Below are positions 1 through 7,421 of a DNA stretch of 10,900 nt, piece by piece. Each line of letters begins with the position of its first letter. The stretch's first letter is position 1. The notes below the pieces were generated by a model. That model saw only the letters and a list, made by a program, of their open reading frames with translations. It had not been told where the DNA came from and searched no databases. Source of the stretch: Desulfamplus sp. (GTDB lineage Bacteria > Desulfobacterota > Desulfobacteria > Desulfobacterales > Desulfobacteraceae); contig JADFYT010000058.1 of assembly GCA_015232935.1 (NCBI GenBank), positions 1 to 10,900 of the forward strand, read 5' to 3'. The position numbers and the translations under genes are program-made.

Positions 1-78
1 AGAACATTACAGTGGAAAAAAAAAGCCCATACAGTAAAATCAAATCTTTACAAGATATAAAATCGATATAATGTCTAT

Positions 79-189
79 TATAAATAAAAACAGTGAGTTA
101 AATGCCAATGTGGTAGAGTCGTGGACCATTAATACATTCAGAGCAACACCGTAAAACACCGAAACCCTTGAGAAATCAAGGGTTTTTTT
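79..189 (+). ncRNA. Possible small RNA ending at an intrinsic terminator
   Basis: A perfect TATAAT box lies at 67-72 and a strong terminator hairpin with a T-run lies at 162-189 on the same strand, with no usable reading frame between them; the ATG codons at about 101-110 run into a stop almost at once. A transcript of roughly 110 nt starting near 79 is therefore possible. Against this, the nearest -35-like element (TTTACA, 47-52) is only 14 bp from the -10 box, which is too close for a good sigma-70 promoter. The terminator may instead belong to a plus-strand gene that ends left of the window. No known RNA family was recognised. Confidence 0.22.
162..189 (+). terminator. Intrinsic terminator
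   Basis: A perfect 10-bp stem (162-171 with 176-185, arm AAACCCTTGA) closes a GAAA tetraloop and runs into seven T residues (183-189) on the plus strand. This is a textbook Rho-independent terminator for plus-strand transcription. The methyltransferase gene on the other strand ends at 221, so the same hairpin faces it too, but the T tract on that side is poor (TTTCGGTGTTTT). It would act on minus-strand transcripts only weakly. Confidence 0.85.
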
Positions 190-220
190 GTTGTCTATAG
201 TCCGGCAAGGTGTTCAATAA

Positions 221-1285
221 TCACAGCATCCCCATAATTAACCCCGATTCAGTAGGCCCCTTGTAAGGTGTCCTGACAATATTTGCAAAACCAGCCTTTG
301 CAAGCATATCCATAATCTCCTGTTCAGAGTATGCCTGACCACCATCTGTTCCAAGCAGCATGTTCAATGAAAAGAGGGCGGGGAAGAGAGGACCATCCTT
401 TTTGTTGTTCAGTATAAAATCGTGTATAATTATCATTCCGCCAGGTTGAAGGACAGAGGCAGCTTTATTGATAATCTTGTCACAGTCAGAAGGCGAGTCT
501 GCATGAAGGATATGAGATATCCAGACCACATCATATTTCCCCTTTATCTGGTCGACAAGAAAATCTCCATCCTGAAATGTTATCCGGTTCTGCTGGCCAA
601 AACGCTCAATTGTCTTTTCTGCAAAAGGTCTTGTGGTTGGAAGATCAAACACAACAGCCGAAAGCTCAGGGTTGTGCAGGCAAAACTGAATGGCATAGGT
701 ACCAGGGCCTCCTCCAAGATCAAGAAGGCTTTTTCTGCCGGCAAGATCAACTGTGGGAACAAGCCCGGGTGCAGTTGCCATGGCAATATTGAACATGCCC
801 ATCAAAAAACTCTCTCTTCTTGCTTCTTCTCCAAATGATGCTCTGGTACGCACAGGTTTTCCGCTCATCACCGATTCATCAAGCCTTGACCATGATTCAA
901 CAAGATGGTGGTGATGCATTATCATAAAACCAATATACCTTGGAGAGTCCTTTGACAGAAAAGTTGACGAAATTGGCGTATTACAATATCTCCAGTTGTC
1001 CTTTCTATTATTTTCATTACTGTTTTCGTCGTGTTTAAAACTCTCTTTTGCATTGCCCTCAGGACTATGTTTTTCCAGAAGTTCCATAGCACAAAGGGCA
1101 TCAAGCAGCATGGCAAGAGCTCTTGCAGAAGCCCCTGTTTTGTCCGCAACCTCGTCAGCAGTCAGTTTCTCCTGACCAATGGTCGTAAAAATGTCTAACT
1201 TGACCCCGCCATGCAGGGCACAAGTCTGCCAGTAGGAACCTGAAAGTTCAAGCAATCTGCCTGGATGCAATGTTGTTGAGTCCAT
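221..1285 (-). CDS. SAM-dependent O-methyltransferase (acetylserotonin/hydroxyneurosporene OMT-like)
   Basis: 354 residues with the two-part layout of the Methyltransf_2 family. A helical, winged-helix-like dimerisation region covers about residues 5-115. A Rossmann methyltransferase domain follows, with the SAM-binding motif DLGGGPGT (189-196), an acidic residue closing strand 2 (D214), GDF (240-242), and a PGG motif before strand 5 (281-283). H261 in SHILHADSPSD sits where family members have their catalytic-base histidine (as in HDWSD), which suggests an O-methyltransferase; the alignment was made by eye. The substrate cannot be deduced; small phenolic or quinone-like molecules are typical. 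A hydrophilic Asn/Glu/Lys-rich insert (about 72-97) replaces the usual short beta-hairpin. Start: the ATG at 1285 is preceded by AAGGAG (1292-1297). The gene stands alone and diverges from the response regulator; its promoter overlaps two palindromes. Confidence 0.85.
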   Translation of the reverse strand: MDSTTLHPGRLLELSGSYWQTCALHGGVKLDIFTTIGQEKLTADEVADKTGASARALAMLLDALCAMELLEKHSPEGNAKESFKHDENSNENNRKDNWRYCNTPISSTFLSKDSPRYIGFMIMHHHHLVESWSRLDESVMSGKPVRTRASFGEEARRESFLMGMFNIAMATAPGLVPTVDLAGRKSLLDLGGGPGTYAIQFCLHNPELSAVVFDLPTTRPFAEKTIERFGQQNRITFQDGDFLVDQIKGKYDVVWISHILHADSPSDCDKIINKAASVLQPGGMIIIHDFILNNKKDGPLFPALFSLNMLLGTDGGQAYSEQEIMDMLAKAGFANIVRTPYKGPTESGLIMGML

Positions 1286-1316
1286 ATTTTTCTCCTTTTT
1301 TTGATAAAAGCAAAAT

Positions 1317-1363
1317 CAAGGTTTCTGTAATGTCTTGCAAGGTTTCTATAAGAGGCTTGCAAG
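1317..1363. promoter_or_regulatory. Paired CTTGCAAG palindromes, probable operator
   Basis: The 8-bp palindrome CTTGCAAG occurs at 1334-1341 and 1356-1363, 22 bp apart, about two helical turns. The flanks repeat as well: CAAGGTTTCTGTAA at 1317-1330 and CAAGGTTTCTATAA at 1338-1351, so the region is a 21/22-bp tandem repeat bounded by CAAG/CTTG half-sites. One palindrome lies inside the -35/-10 spacer of the predicted methyltransferase promoter and the other covers its expected start site. Sites placed this way usually bind a dimeric repressor. The protein that binds here is unknown. Confidence 0.5.
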
Positions 1364-1373
1364 ATTGAGACAA
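1345..1373 (-). promoter_or_regulatory. Predicted sigma-70 promoter of the methyltransferase gene
   Basis: Read on the minus strand, TTGTCT (1368-1373) and TATAGA (1345-1350) are separated by exactly 17 bp. Each matches 4 of 6 consensus positions. Transcription would start near 1338, leaving a leader of about 50 nt before the ATG at 1285. The fit is moderate, but the spacing is ideal and the box pair coincides with the palindromic repeats annotated separately. Confidence 0.45.
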
Positions 1374-1385
1374 GCTCTTTTCCGG

Positions 1386-1469
1386 AAATATTTTTTTATG
1401 TTGTAACGTCTGCATTTTTTCCTTTACAATATTTTAAAATTAATAGAGTGGCAACATCTTAAAATATTT
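1386..1469. repeat. 18-bp imperfect inverted repeat around the regulator promoter
   Basis: AAATATTTTTTTATGTTG at 1386-1403 matches the reverse complement of 1452-1469 at 15 of 18 positions, with the three mismatches together in the middle. A second, perfect 10-bp inverted repeat is nested in it: AATATTTTAA (1428-1437) and TTAAAATATT (1459-1468). The left outer arm overlaps the predicted -35 box, the left inner arm overlaps the -10 box, and the right arms lie just downstream of the start site. This could be an operator pair or a leader hairpin. Confidence 0.4.
1401..1430 (+). promoter_or_regulatory. Predicted sigma-70 promoter of the response regulator operon
   Basis: TTGTAA (1401-1406, 4 of 6) and TACAAT (1425-1430, 5 of 6) are separated by 18 bp on the plus strand. 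The start would fall near 1437, giving a leader of about 90 nt before the ATG at 1528. The surroundings are very AT-rich, so chance matches are likely and confidence is limited. Confidence 0.4.
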
Positions 1470-1527
1470 TTCTACCCTGATAACGGCCATGCCGCGGTTT
1501 AAATATGCATAGCAAAAAAGGAACTAT

Positions 1528-2397
1528 ATGTTGAAAATACTTGTGATTGATGATGAAAAACCAACTTTATCCATGTTCAAACTCTTTTTGACAGCATATG
1601 GTTATAATGTGCTTGTGGCAGAAGATGGTAAAACCGGGCTTGAAATATTTGAAAAAGAGCGGCCACAGATTGTCTTTACAGATCTTAAAATGCCAGGAAT
1701 GGACGGCATTGAGGTGCTCAGAAACATACGTGCTTTTCATGAAACTGAAGTAATAATCATCACGGGACACGGAGACATGGAAAAGGCTGTTGAGGCACTG
1801 GATCTTGAAGCCTCTGATTTTATAAACAAGCCTGTTGAAAAACGGGCACTTGAATCCGCCCTGAAACGGGCTGAACTTAGAATCAAACACAGAGGAATTG
1901 CAACTTCGGAGCTTACTTTAAGCAGAACGTCTGATTCTGGCATATGTTTGAGAATTTCGGGTAAACTTGCAGGTGCCTCGTCTGTTGAAAAACAGTTACA
2001 ATCAAACAGCAACAACTCAACTATCCGCAACAACTCAACTATCCGCAACAATTCAACTATCTGCAACAAGTCAACCATCCGCAACAAGTCAACCATCCGC
2101 AACAAGCCAACTATCTGCAACAAGCCACCTATTGATTATAAATCAAGTCGTCATGATAAATCAATTTTGAATAACGACTCTTTTTTTAAGGATATAAACT
2201 CTCTTGATGTTGAGTTTTCTGCGGATTTTTCAATTAACAGGGATGGTTTTGACTGGCTTGTCAATTTCATGGAATGGGTAAAAGATCATGGAATATCCAT
2301 AACAATGACCGGCCTGTCATACAACTATATCCGTTTCTTTCAGATGGCCGGCCTTCACGAATTCGCGAACATAATCACATCAAAATACGATGACTGA
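1528..2397 (+). CDS. Response regulator: receiver domain plus repeat-split STAS domain
   Basis: 289 residues. Residues 1-120 form a CheY-like receiver with the acidic pocket D8/D9, phosphoacceptor D52 (FTDLKMPGMDG), T79 and K101 (NKP), so it should accept a phosphoryl group from a histidine kinase. None is encoded in the window. The rest resembles a STAS (anti-sigma-factor-antagonist) domain: first strand near 138-150 (LRISGKLAG) and the second half at 226-285, ending TGLSYNYIRFFQMAGLHEF. The two parts are separated by about seven copies of a hexapeptide, consensus N(N/K)(S/P)TI(R/C), residues 162-203. Where STAS proteins carry the regulatory DSSG motif this protein reads NRDG (237-240), placing D239 at the usual phosphoserine. 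There is no DNA-binding domain, so output is probably protein-protein contact. ATG 1528 follows AAAGGAA (1517-1523). It probably shares a transcript with the next gene, 108 bp downstream, with no terminator between. Confidence 0.85.
   Translation: MLKILVIDDEKPTLSMFKLFLTAYGYNVLVAEDGKTGLEIFEKERPQIVFTDLKMPGMDGIEVLRNIRAFHETEVIIITGHGDMEKAVEALDLEASDFINKPVEKRALESALKRAELRIKHRGIATSELTLSRTSDSGICLRISGKLAGASSVEKQLQSNSNNSTIRNNSTIRNNSTICNKSTIRNKSTIRNKPTICNKPPIDYKSSRHDKSILNNDSFFKDINSLDVEFSADFSINRDGFDWLVNFMEWVKDHGISITMTGLSYNYIRFFQMAGLHEFANIITSKYDD
2011..2136 (+). repeat. In-frame 18-bp tandem repeat in the response regulator gene
   Basis: Six full units and a decayed seventh. Units 1 and 2 (2011-2028, 2029-2046) are identical, AACAACTCAACTATCCGC. 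Units 4 and 5 (2065-2082, 2083-2100) are identical to each other, AACAAGTCAACCATCCGC. Units 3 (2047-2064) and 6 (2101-2118) carry CTGC ends, and 2119-2136 is degenerate. Two different identical pairs suggest recent stepwise duplication by slippage or unequal exchange. The length is a multiple of three, so copy-number change keeps the frame. Because the unit has no stop codon in the coding frame and several others, long spurious reading frames appear on both strands. Confidence 0.95.
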
Positions 2398-2505
2398 ATA
2401 TAAGCAACTTTGCTGCAATTATTGCTGGATTTAAATTCCTGAGCAAAAACATGAAAACATGATGTTAACCATGAAAATGAACCATAGCGTTGAGGAAAAA
2501 TTGCG

Positions 2506-5500
2506 ATGAGTAACAGTCGTACATTCGCTCTTCCCCAGGTACATGATGTCATTGCCCGCAAGAGCCTTTACAAATTTCTTGACAGCAATCAGGATAAACG
2601 GGTCGTTCTGGTTCAAGGACAGGCTGCCCAGGGCAAGTCAACCCTGGTAGCCTCATACCTGAACCGGTTTTCTTCTCAGTCAGAGTCCAGGATAATTCCT
2701 GTATGGCTTCATCTTGGTCAAGGCGAGTCTGACCATACCAGCCTGTTTGACCTGATGACAAACGCTCTTTTACAGAGAATTCCGGATCAGGATGCTGGCA
2801 GGCTAACCCGGAAGGTTACGGCTTCTCCGGCAACCCTTGGGACCTGTGAGGATATTGCAAGACAGGTTGACATTATAATTTCCATTTTTGACTTGATGTC
2901 AAATCCTGTTGCCCTGGTGATTGACAATCTTGAATCCATTGACAGCAACGCCTCATCCTGGGCATTAATTCAAAGTATCATCAGTCATACATGCGAGACA
3001 GCCCAGGGTGGCAAACTGTTTCTGATATCAAGAAAATTTCCGCCCGTTAATATTTCAAGACTTAAACTTGAACACAGATCTCTGATTCTTGCCAATGACG
3101 ATTTGGCATTTACTCTTGAAGAGACAGGACAATTTCTGGAAAACCACTGCGGAAACACGCTATCTTCAGAGTTGATCAGAAAAATTCACACAATCACGGA
3201 AGGGTGGCCAGGAGGCGTTGCCCTTATATCCGAGTCCATATCAAGAGATGTGGATATATCATCTTTTCCACTTCACCTTACTGCTGAAACTTTTGATTAC
3301 TTCTCACGGGAGATATATGCACTTTTACCTGAATCCATAAAACATTTTCTGCTTCGGGCATCCATGTTTGACGAGATCGACGAGGATATGGCAACAGAAC
3401 TTTGCGATCCAGATAATGGTCATGAAATTCTGACCTATCTGGAAAAACGAAATCTTTTTATTCAAAGGTTGACCAGCAGCCAGACTTCTCACAAAGCATC
3501 CAGTCAGGCCAATAGCGTCGGCCTGTTGCCATATCATGACAGAAACATGACCCGTATGGCTGGCAGATATTATGGTTCCAGCAGCAGACATCTTCCTGTC
3601 TGCTACAGGTTCAATACACTTTTTAAACAGTTTCTTTTCAAGGCTCTTATACATGAAATATCTTCTGATGAACTCAAGTTGTTAAGCAAGAGAGCCGCAC
3701 ATTTTTTTGAAAAACGGGGTGAAATTGAACTGTCAGTTCGCTACTATCTTGATGCTGAAGACTACAAGATGGCAAGCGACATGATAAAAAAATGTGCTAC
3801 CGATATTCTTGTAAGAGGTCTTTCTCCCAATCTTGGCACATGGATAGAATCTCTGCCTGAAACAGTTGTACAGAGCGATCCATGGCTCATTTATTATCTT
3901 ACTGTCACTCGCAGAATACGGGGAGGCAGAAGAAATGTGGATGATTTTTTAACCGCATTGCGTCTGTTTGGGGTAAAAAATGACATAAGGGGCTGTATGC
4001 TTGCGACAGCACACCTTATTGAAGCAGCCGTTTTTGTGAGAAAATCTCCATCCAGGATTTTTGAATGGATAAAGTACGGAGAAGATATTCTTGCAAGGGA
4101 GAGAGACAATCCTCACTTTAGTTGGGCAAGAGCTCTTTTATGGCAGCATATAGCGTTTGGATATATCGCAGGTGAGGTTGATATACACAAGGGGCTATCC
4201 TCCTGCAAAAACGCGATGATTCTTGCAAAAAGAATTGCCAACAGCGAGATTGAACTCAATGCCTCGATTGTTATGGCATTCGGCTATGTCCGTACCGGAA
4301 ATTTTCTGGATGCCAAAGTTCTTCTTAAAGATATCAAGCCTCTTACAAATGAAGATATCAATCCCGAATATCGTGCACTTAACCATCTTGTAAGAATTGA
4401 CTTTGCCCTTAAACAGGGGGCTTTTGATGATGCACAAAAATATCTTCATGACTCTGAAAAGGATCTGGAAAAATTCGGACTCATCTTTTTATATCCAGGT
4501 TTTATAGAACTTAAAGCCATGCACAGGATATATACTGGAAGGTTCCGCGGTGCAACTTCTCTTGCCGGTCATCTCTCTGATTTTTCGATTCTTTCCGGCA
4601 ACACTTTTTATCTTGCACTTGCTCACCATATCAAGGCCATTATTCATTACCATACAGACTGTCAACAAACTCCTGCCTATGATGATCCCGACAGGAAAAA
4701 CAAAAAATATACTCTATTTGAATCAGCCATGGCAGAGTCTGAAAAATCATTGAAGACTCTGCGTGAACAAAAGGGTGAGGATGCCCGTTTTTTTGCCGCG
4801 CAGGCATTAAACGGGCTTATTCTGATGAAACAGAAAAACTATACGGATGCACAAGAATCATTGGAGCAGGCACTTGATTACTTTGCAGCAGTGTCATCAG
4901 GGATTTTATGGTGTGAAACAGAGGCTGCTTTGGGGCTGCTATTCTGGAAAAAGAGTCAGCCGGCTCTGGCAAAAGAGTATATTCTTAAATCATTGAACAG
5001 GGCATTCCAGCAGGGATACGAAAGATTTTCGCTGATGGCACCGTCAGATTTTGCTGAAATAGTGCTTCTTGGCATATGCCTTGATGATTCAAACACTCTT
5101 TTTAGTGCACTGTCGCCGTTGATCGCAAATAAATCACATAGTTCAAATGAACAGTTCGGGTCAAATGTCTTTACAGGAAACCGCGTGGATTTAAAGATAT
5201 CCTCTCTGCTGAAACACCCTCTGCTTGCAGCAGATATGAATGCTCTTGACAGGCTCAGGCATATCTATCGTCTCTTGCTGCCACGAATAGACATTACAAC
5301 TTTGGGACAATTTTCGGTTTGTGTCAACAACAAACCGGTCGCTGACAACACATGGGATGGAAACAAACCAAAACTTCTTTTAAAATCAATAATCTGCCAC
5401 AATACAAAAGATATATCCAAAGAGATGATAATTGACGACATATGGCCGGATGCCTCCGTGAAAGCCGGAGAGAAAAATTTCAAGGTTAATCTGCATCGTC

Positions 5501-6084
5501 TTCGCAAGACACTGGAACCGGATGTTAACAAGCAGGTCGGATACTCCTATCTCACTATGGATACAGGACGCGTATCGCTTGATCCGGAACTGGTCACTGT
5601 GGATATTGACACTTTCAACACCCTTGCACAGCAGGGGTATGAAAAACTTGCACGGGACGAGGTGGCTCTGGCTCTTCTGTTTTTTGAGCAGGCGGTCGCA
5701 ATTTATAAAGGTGATTTTCTTGCCGAAGAGCCTTATGAAACGTGGATTGACCTTAAAAGAGAGATTTTGCGTACATATTATATTGAAATCCTGATGATCA
5801 TCGCCAGAATCCATGAAGATCAGGATCAGCCGTTCCAGGCAGTGGAGTATCTTAAAAAAGCGATACAGGCTGACCCTCTGCGTGAAGAGGCGTACCAGAA
5901 TCTTATGATCGTTTATGCTGATTCAGGCATGCTAACGGCCGCCACAGCACTTTATGAAAAGTGGCGGCAGGTCGCAAGAAGCGAACTTGGAGTTGAACCT
6001 GGCCCTGAAACTTGCAATATCTACAATAAAATTCAGGCCATTCATCTTAAAAACAGCCGTGTCGTCCAATTCAAGAAAAGGTGA
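2506..6084 (+). CDS. MalT/STAND-like ATPase with TPR repeats and C-terminal SARP-type wHTH-BTAD domain
   Basis: 1192 residues. The N-terminal NTPase has Walker A GQAAQGKST (38-46), Walker B VALVIDNLE (135-143), a LISRKFPP sensor segment (173-180) and TEGWPGG (231-237), typical of MalT/LuxR-type STAND regulators. Helical, TPR-like repeats follow from about 390 to 900. The C-terminus is unlike MalT: an OmpR-like winged helix (about 930-1025, beginning ITTLGQFSV) and a BTAD domain (about 1033-1180, with VDIDTF, YKGDFLAEEPYETW, ADPLREEAYQNLM and ELGVEPGPET), as in SARP activators. It is expected to be a cytoplasmic transcription activator that binds ATP and oligomerises on an inducer. A Ser/Gln-rich insert (about 321-366) interrupts the segment after the winged-helix region of the ATPase. 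ATG 2506 is supported by GAGG (2492-2495). It lies 108 bp after the response regulator and is probably co-transcribed. Ligand and targets are unknown. Confidence 0.88.
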   Translation: MSNSRTFALPQVHDVIARKSLYKFLDSNQDKRVVLVQGQAAQGKSTLVASYLNRFSSQSESRIIPVWLHLGQGESDHTSLFDLMTNALLQRIPDQDAGRLTRKVTASPATLGTCEDIARQVDIIISIFDLMSNPVALVIDNLESIDSNASSWALIQSIISHTCETAQGGKLFLISRKFPPVNISRLKLEHRSLILANDDLAFTLEETGQFLENHCGNTLSSELIRKIHTITEGWPGGVALISESISRDVDISSFPLHLTAETFDYFSREIYALLPESIKHFLLRASMFDEIDEDMATELCDPDNGHEILTYLEKRNLFIQRLTSSQTSHKASSQANSVGLLPYHDRNMTRMAGRYYGSSSRHLPVCYRFNTLFKQFLFKALIHEISSDELKLLSKRAAHFFEKRGEIELSVRYYLDAEDYKMASDMIKKCATDILVRGLSPNLGTWIESLPETVVQSDPWLIYYLTVTRRIRGGRRNVDDFLTALRLFGVKNDIRGCMLATAHLIEAAVFVRKSPSRIFEWIKYGEDILARERDNPHFSWARALLWQHIAFGYIAGEVDIHKGLSSCKNAMILAKRIANSEIELNASIVMAFGYVRTGNFLDAKVLLKDIKPLTNEDINPEYRALNHLVRIDFALKQGAFDDAQKYLHDSEKDLEKFGLIFLYPGFIELKAMHRIYTGRFRGATSLAGHLSDFSILSGNTFYLALAHHIKAIIHYHTDCQQTPAYDDPDRKNKKYTLFESAMAESEKSLKTLREQKGEDARFFAAQALNGLILMKQKNYTDAQESLEQALDYFAAVSSGILWCETEAALGLLFWKKSQPALAKEYILKSLNRAFQQGYERFSLMAPSDFAEIVLLGICLDDSNTLFSALSPLIANKSHSSNEQFGSNVFTGNRVDLKISSLLKHPLLAADMNALDRLRHIYRLLLPRIDITTLGQFSVCVNNKPVADNTWDGNKPKLLLKSIICHNTKDISKEMIIDDIWPDASVKAGEKNFKVNLHRLRKTLEPDVNKQVGYSYLTMDTGRVSLDPELVTVDIDTFNTLAQQGYEKLARDEVALALLFFEQAVAIYKGDFLAEEPYETWIDLKREILRTYYIEILMIIARIHEDQDQPFQAVEYLKKAIQADPLREEAYQNLMIVYADSGMLTAATALYEKWRQVARSELGVEPGPETCNIYNKIQAIHLKNSRVVQFKKR

Positions 6085-6257
6085 GTCGCCGATCCGTAAC
6101 TGTTGCCTTTAAAAAGAGGTTTTATATTTTTTAATGATGTAACAAAGAAGTGTATAGTGTATAAGTACTTTAGATTGTTATCCTGAGAATCCTCTGTTTT
6201 TTTAACACGATCTACCAAGGCCGTAAAAAGCCATAACAACATAACAAGGAAAGAAAG

Positions 6258-7415
6258 ATGAGCCTTAAAGATATAAAATATGAACTTCATGACACTGATC
6301 CGGCCGGTGCACGGCGAGGATGCTTTAGCACCGAACACGGAACTGTCCAGACCCCCGCTTTCATGCCTGTGGGGACAGCCGGATTTGTCCGCTCAACCCT
6401 GCCAAGAGATGTGGAAGAGTCCGGTGCCCAGGTGCTTCTGGCGAACACCTACCATCTGGGGCTGGAAGAGAGGCTTGCAACAGTTAAAAGGATGGGCGGG
6501 TTACACAGGTTCATGGGGTGGAATCAAACTATCCTGACAGACTCCGGAGGATTTCAGGTCTTTTCCCTTCCTGACAAGGAGATTACAGACGAAGGTGTCT
6601 GGTTTTCCTATAACGATAAGGAAAAAGACAGGAAAGACAATAAAAAAGAAGAGAAGAAAAAGAAGAGAATGTTCCTAAATCCGGAACGTTCCATGGAGAT
6701 TCAGCGTGATCTTGGAGCAGATATTGTAATGGCGTTTGATGAGTGCGTGGAGTATCCTGCCACTCGCGAATATGTCGCCAGATCCTCGGATAGAACAACA
6801 GCATGGGCAAAAAGATGCCGGGAATTTGAACTTCAGCCCCATCAGTTTCTGTTTGGTATTGTGCAAGGTGGTATTTATCCTGATCTTCGCCGCAAAAGTG
6901 CTGAAGAGATAACCGCAATCCCGTTTGACGGATTTGCCATCGGGGGAGTAAGCGTAGGAGAAGGATATGATCTTATGAAAAACGTAACCCAAAATACAAC
7001 ACCGTTTCTGCCATTTGACAAACCCCGCTATCTTATGGGTGTTGGTCTGCCCGAAGATATCCTGGCTGCTGTGGGAAGCGGCATTGACATGTTTGACTGC
7101 GTGATTCCTACAAGATACGCCCGTCAGGGAACCCTGTTTACAAGACTTGGCAAACTGCGGATAATGGACAAGGCTTCCAGAAAGGAAAAATATCCTGTAG
7201 ACACCCATTGCGACTGCTATACCTGCCGAACATATTCCCAAATGGTTCTTCGCTATCTTTTTTTTACCCGTGATCCTCTTGCCGAAACTCTGGCCACCAT
7301 TCACAACCTTACATTTTACCAGGATCTTATGAAATCCATACGGGAGGCTATTGAACAGGGCAGATATAATGCATTCAGAACCAGTTGGCTCGACAGATAC
7401 TACAAACGTAGTTAA
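6258..7415 (+). CDS. tgt: tRNA-guanine transglycosylase (queuine tRNA-ribosyltransferase)
   Basis: 385 residues, close to the usual 370-380 of bacterial Tgt. The enzyme swaps guanine 34 of GUN-anticodon tRNAs for preQ1, the base-exchange step of queuosine synthesis. The (beta/alpha)8 fold shows all key residues: D95 in TDSGGFQ (acid/base), D161 and C163 in FDEC, Q203 in GIVQGG, GGVSVGE (229-235), nucleophile D280 in FDCVIPTR, and the zinc ligands C318, C320, C323 and H349. The enzyme should be active. About 12 extra residues form a Lys/Glu/Asp-rich loop (about 119-138) before NPERSMEIQ, where relatives have a short DGSKH-type hairpin. ATG 6258 follows AAGGA (6246-6250). No queA or yajC-secDF neighbour, common with tgt elsewhere, is visible; the gene appears to stand alone. 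Confidence 0.97.
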   Translation: MSLKDIKYELHDTDPAGARRGCFSTEHGTVQTPAFMPVGTAGFVRSTLPRDVEESGAQVLLANTYHLGLEERLATVKRMGGLHRFMGWNQTILTDSGGFQVFSLPDKEITDEGVWFSYNDKEKDRKDNKKEEKKKKRMFLNPERSMEIQRDLGADIVMAFDECVEYPATREYVARSSDRTTAWAKRCREFELQPHQFLFGIVQGGIYPDLRRKSAEEITAIPFDGFAIGGVSVGEGYDLMKNVTQNTTPFLPFDKPRYLMGVGLPEDILAAVGSGIDMFDCVIPTRYARQGTLFTRLGKLRIMDKASRKEKYPVDTHCDCYTCRTYSQMVLRYLFFTRDPLAETLATIHNLTFYQDLMKSIREAIEQGRYNAFRTSWLDRYYKRS

Positions 7416-7421
7416 AAGTTC

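Noticed and set aside
110..150. tRNA-like string GGTAGAG followed by GGACCATTAATAC, resembling the D arm and anticodon arm of tRNA-Asn
   Set aside because: The would-be anticodon stem does not pair, and no T arm or acceptor stem follows before the terminator.
1737..2123. Minus-strand open frame with leucine-rich repeats opposite the response regulator
   Set aside because: It is the shadow of the 18-bp array; the plus strand encodes a canonical receiver domain over the same bases.
2011..2136. The short repeats as a CRISPR array
   Set aside because: 18-bp units are directly contiguous, without spacers, and are in frame with the surrounding protein.
6106..6130. Possible terminator after the large regulator: CCTT/GAGG hairpin before a T-rich stretch
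   Set aside because: The stem is only 4 bp with one G-U pair; too weak to call.
6675..7304. 209-codon minus-strand open frame across tgt
   Set aside because: No family resemblance or start signal; the plus strand encodes intact, highly conserved Tgt.
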